7,783 bases of DNA from Clostridia bacterium (GTDB lineage: Bacteria > Bacillota > Clostridia > UBA1381), in NCBI GenBank assembly GCA_900770405.1, contig CAAGKL010000132.1:1-7783 (forward strand). The letters are read 5' to 3'. Below the pieces are notes generated by a model. That model saw nothing but the letters and a program-made list of their open reading frames with translations, made no database searches and was not told the origin of the DNA. The position numbers were made by a program, and so were the translations under genes. Shown piece after piece: positions 6,589 through 7,783 of the stretch. Each line of letters begins with the position of its first letter. The stretch's first letter is position 1.

Positions 6589-7093
6589 ATCCCGCCAGCT
6601 CCGCTAATTTATTCAGCCTGTCGTCGCCGACAATCTCAGTTCGTTCCGTGGGCTTGCCGTCAGCCAAAGCCTTTTTGTCGAACAGTGTACCTATTGCTGT
6701 TGTGATAGCTTTAATATCCTGAAGCTGCAGGGCTCTGATTTTGTTTACGAGCTTATTTCTCTCATCCTGCGTTAGCTCCTCCTTTTTAGTTGCAAAGATT
6801 TCATCAATCAAGACGTCTAAATCCGCTTCGGACGAAAGTGCCCTGTCAAACCTGCGGTTAAGCAGTGTTAAGCCTTTTTGTATAATTTCTGAGGCTCTTT
6901 GCGAAAATTCGTTCATCTTTTCGTTGCGAAGTGTTACAAACTCGGGCTTGTCTTTATTGCCGTCAACTATGCTTTTTACTGTCGTAACCGGCAATTTCAA
7001 ATCACGCGCTGTTTCTTTATAGTTATTTGTAATCGTCCAAGAGGTCATTATTTTATAAATCACCTCCGGCGATGTTTTTTTCCCTCTCGGCAT
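6572..7093 (-). CDS. terS: Terminase small subunit
   Basis: A 173-residue protein directly before and overlapping the large terminase, which is the classic place and size for the DNA-recognition subunit of the packaging motor. The N-terminal region carries a helix-turn-helix at about residues 22-42 (YKETARDLKLPVTTVKSIV), expected to contact the packaging start site. The middle (about 58-140) is long and helical with many charged residues, as in the oligomerisation core of ring-forming small terminases. The C-terminal segment (about 148-173) is probably what contacts the large subunit. The start is ATG at 7093, preceded by a GAGAGGGGTG binding site. The last 17 bases overlap the large-terminase frame, which suggests coupled translation. 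The assignment rests on position and HTH architecture, since small terminases diverge fast in sequence. Confidence 0.85.
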   Translation of the reverse strand: MPRGKKTSPEVIYKIMTSWTITNNYKETARDLKLPVTTVKSIVDGNKDKPEFVTLRNEKMNEFSQRASEIIQKGLTLLNRRFDRALSSEADLDVLIDEIFATKKEELTQDERNKLVNKIRALQLQDIKAITTAIGTLFDKKALADGKPTERTEIVGDDRLNKLAELAGYERKQ

Positions 7094-7118
7094 TACGTTT
7101 CACCCCTCTCTTTAACAC

Positions 7119-7166
7119 AAAAATAGCGGTATAAGATTACACATCAACTAATCCTATACCGCTATT
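7119..7166 (-). terminator. Long stem-loop with terminator character ahead of the terminase genes
   Basis: Positions 7122-7139 and 7149-7166 form an 18-bp inverted repeat around a 9-base loop. The single imperfect pair (7134/7154) is a permitted G-U pair in minus-strand RNA but an A-C mismatch in plus-strand RNA, which argues that the structure serves the leftward transcript. In that RNA the stem is followed by five uridines (7123-7119), as in an intrinsic terminator. The stem is only moderately GC-rich. It would end the helicase/87-residue-protein transcript, or act as a conditional stop or 5' mRNA structure for the packaging operon. The small terminase binding site (GGGG near 7105) follows within about 20 bases. 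Confidence 0.6.
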
Positions 7167-7169
7167 ATA

Positions 7170-7198
7170 AGTGTATTTAACGTTCAGTTATCGGACAA
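7170..7198 (-). promoter_or_regulatory. Weak sigma-70-type promoter candidate before the terminase genes
   Basis: Minus-strand TTGTCC (7198-7193) and TACACT (7175-7170) are separated by 17 bases. Each hexamer matches four of six consensus positions. Transcription would start near 7163, inside the first arm of the stem-loop, so the message would begin with most of that hairpin. It lies in the only real intergenic gap before the late genes, which is where a late promoter would be expected. The match is weak enough to arise by chance. Confidence 0.2.
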
Positions 7199-7199
7199 T

Positions 7200-7463
7200 T
7201 TACCATTTTTCATAAAAATCTTTTCGCATACGGTACAACGCTTTTTCGCTCAGATGGTGTTCAAGTGAAATACTTAAAACCGATTTATCACTTTTTGTAA
7301 CCACGTCGTACAGCGCCTTATAATCTTCCTTACCGACCTCGATGCAGAGGTTCAATATTTTCTGCTGTACCTCTTTCGGCATATCGTTCTCATTTACGCA
7401 AATAAAATAGATGAGACCCTGTTTGTTGTACGACAGCCGTATTCCTCTACGCTTTTTAAACAA
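7200..7463 (-). CDS. Small HTH-like phage protein, possible late-gene regulator
   Basis: An 87-residue protein whose family I cannot name with certainty. It starts with a basic stretch (FKKRRGIRL) and a beta-like segment (GLIYFICV). It ends with a helix-turn-helix-like pattern at about residues 62-83, where SISLEHHLSEKALYRMRKDFY reads as two helices around a short turn. The start is TTG at 7463, chosen because GGGAGGT lies seven bases upstream and no in-frame ATG gives a better fit. The stop of the upstream helicase gene lies within that same binding site. Small DNA-binding proteins in this position, between the replication block and the small terminase, are often late transcription activators (ArpU/RinA-type) or sigma-like factors. 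That comparison rests on position and the HTH-like tail, not on recognisable family motifs. A structural or recombination accessory role remains possible. Confidence 0.75.
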   Translation of the reverse strand: MFKKRRGIRLSYNKQGLIYFICVNENDMPKEVQQKILNLCIEVGKEDYKALYDVVTKSDKSVLSISLEHHLSEKALYRMRKDFYEKW

Positions 7464-7468
7464 AATAT

Positions 7469-7783
7469 TTACCTCCCGCTCTCCTTTAATTTCTTGATAC
7501 GGGCTTTAAGCACCTGCATCACGGTTTCGTGTGTGCCTGCGCGCTCCCGTATAGTGTCAAGCACATCCTCGTCAACGCACCCCTGCACAATAAGGTAATG
7601 CACATAAACCTTATCATACGGGGAGCCCTGCCGCCACAAACGGCACTTGCCTTGATCGTTAAGTTCAAAGCTCCAGTTTGGTGTAAACCAGATAATGTGC
7701 CGGCCGCCCGCTTGCAGGTTTAACCCGTAGGCGCAGCTTGAAGGGTGCACCAGCAGCACATCAACCTTGCCGCTGTTCCAGGC
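7469..7783 (-). CDS. SNF2-family DNA helicase/translocase, C-terminal part (partial)
   Basis: This is the 3' end of a gene that runs off the right edge; 104 codons are visible and the frame is open to the last base. The visible part is the end of the second RecA-like domain of a superfamily 2 (SNF2/Rad54-like) helicase. A motif V segment (SSCAYGLNLQAGG) is followed by motif VI, whose Q..R..RQG pattern contains the arginine finger in LWRQGSPYDKV. The usual 'VDEDVLDTI' helix and a lysine-rich end come after it. Such proteins couple ATP hydrolysis to movement on double-stranded DNA and are common at the end of the replication/recombination block of Bacillota phages, just before the packaging genes. 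The ATPase Walker motifs would lie outside the window, so activity cannot be judged. The TAA stop is built into the ribosome binding site of the next gene, which suggests co-transcription. Confidence 0.9.
   Translation of the reverse strand, partial: AWNSGKVDVLLVHPSSCAYGLNLQAGGRHIIWFTPNWSFELNDQGKCRLWRQGSPYDKVYVHYLIVQGCVDEDVLDTIRERAGTHETVMQVLKARIKKLKESGR
7471..7477 (-). promoter_or_regulatory. Ribosome binding site that sets a TTG start
   Basis: On the minus strand this reads GGGAGGT, seven bases before TTG at 7463. It decides the start of the 87-residue protein, which has no competing ATG nearby. The last bases of the site also form the TAA stop of the helicase gene, so the two reading frames are separated by only five bases. 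Confidence 0.7.

Noticed and set aside
6187..6705. 172-codon open frame on the plus strand opposite the terminase genes
   Set aside because: It is antisense to well-conserved terminase motifs and has no recognisable domain.
1..7783. tRNA genes, CRISPR arrays, insertion sequences, attachment sites
   Set aside because: I found no cloverleaf sequence, spaced direct repeats, transposase or terminal inverted repeats; nearly all of the window is occupied by phage late genes.

Overview
The window looks like the packaging and head-morphogenesis segment of a tailed phage or prophage. Every supported gene is on the minus strand, so transcription runs from position 7783 towards position 1. The host is probably a low-to-mid GC member of the Bacillota (Clostridia-like). 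The reasons are strong AGGAGG-type ribosome binding sites, a TTG start behind a good Shine-Dalgarno, and the order SNF2-type helicase, small regulator-like gene, then terminase, which is common in phages of that phylum. This host call is inference from style, not from a marker gene. No host gene, integrase or attachment site is visible, so prophage and free phage cannot be told apart.

Layout in the direction of transcription. First comes the C-terminal end of an SNF2-family helicase cut by the window edge (7783-7469). Next is an 87-residue helix-turn-helix-like protein of unknown function (7463-7200). A roughly 100-bp gap follows, the largest non-coding stretch in the window, holding a long stem-loop with terminator character and a weak promoter candidate. 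Then comes the packaging motor: small terminase (7093-6572), overlapping the large terminase (6588-5137), which has intact ATPase and nuclease motifs. Three small, tightly coupled genes follow: a cysteine-containing, probably zinc-binding protein with a charged helical tail, a beta-rich 98-residue protein, and a 64-residue single-pass membrane protein. The head genes come last: a P22-like portal (4297-2249), a scaffold-like protein (2219-1254) and an HK97-fold-type major capsid protein (1217-42). A perfect 17-nt palindrome lies just after the capsid gene at the left edge.

How the genes work together: the small terminase selects phage DNA, and the large terminase cuts it and pumps it through the portal into a shell of capsid protein assembled around the scaffold. 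No head-maturation protease gene lies between portal and capsid, so the scaffold may leave the shell whole, as in P22. From terminase to portal the genes overlap by 1 to 17 bases, which indicates one polycistronic message with translational coupling. The helicase belongs to the replication/recombination block before the late genes, and the stem-loop may mark the boundary.

The best candidates for something not well described are the three small genes between terminase and portal, the repeated motif at both ends of the scaffold protein, and the stem-loop/regulator arrangement in front of the terminase genes.
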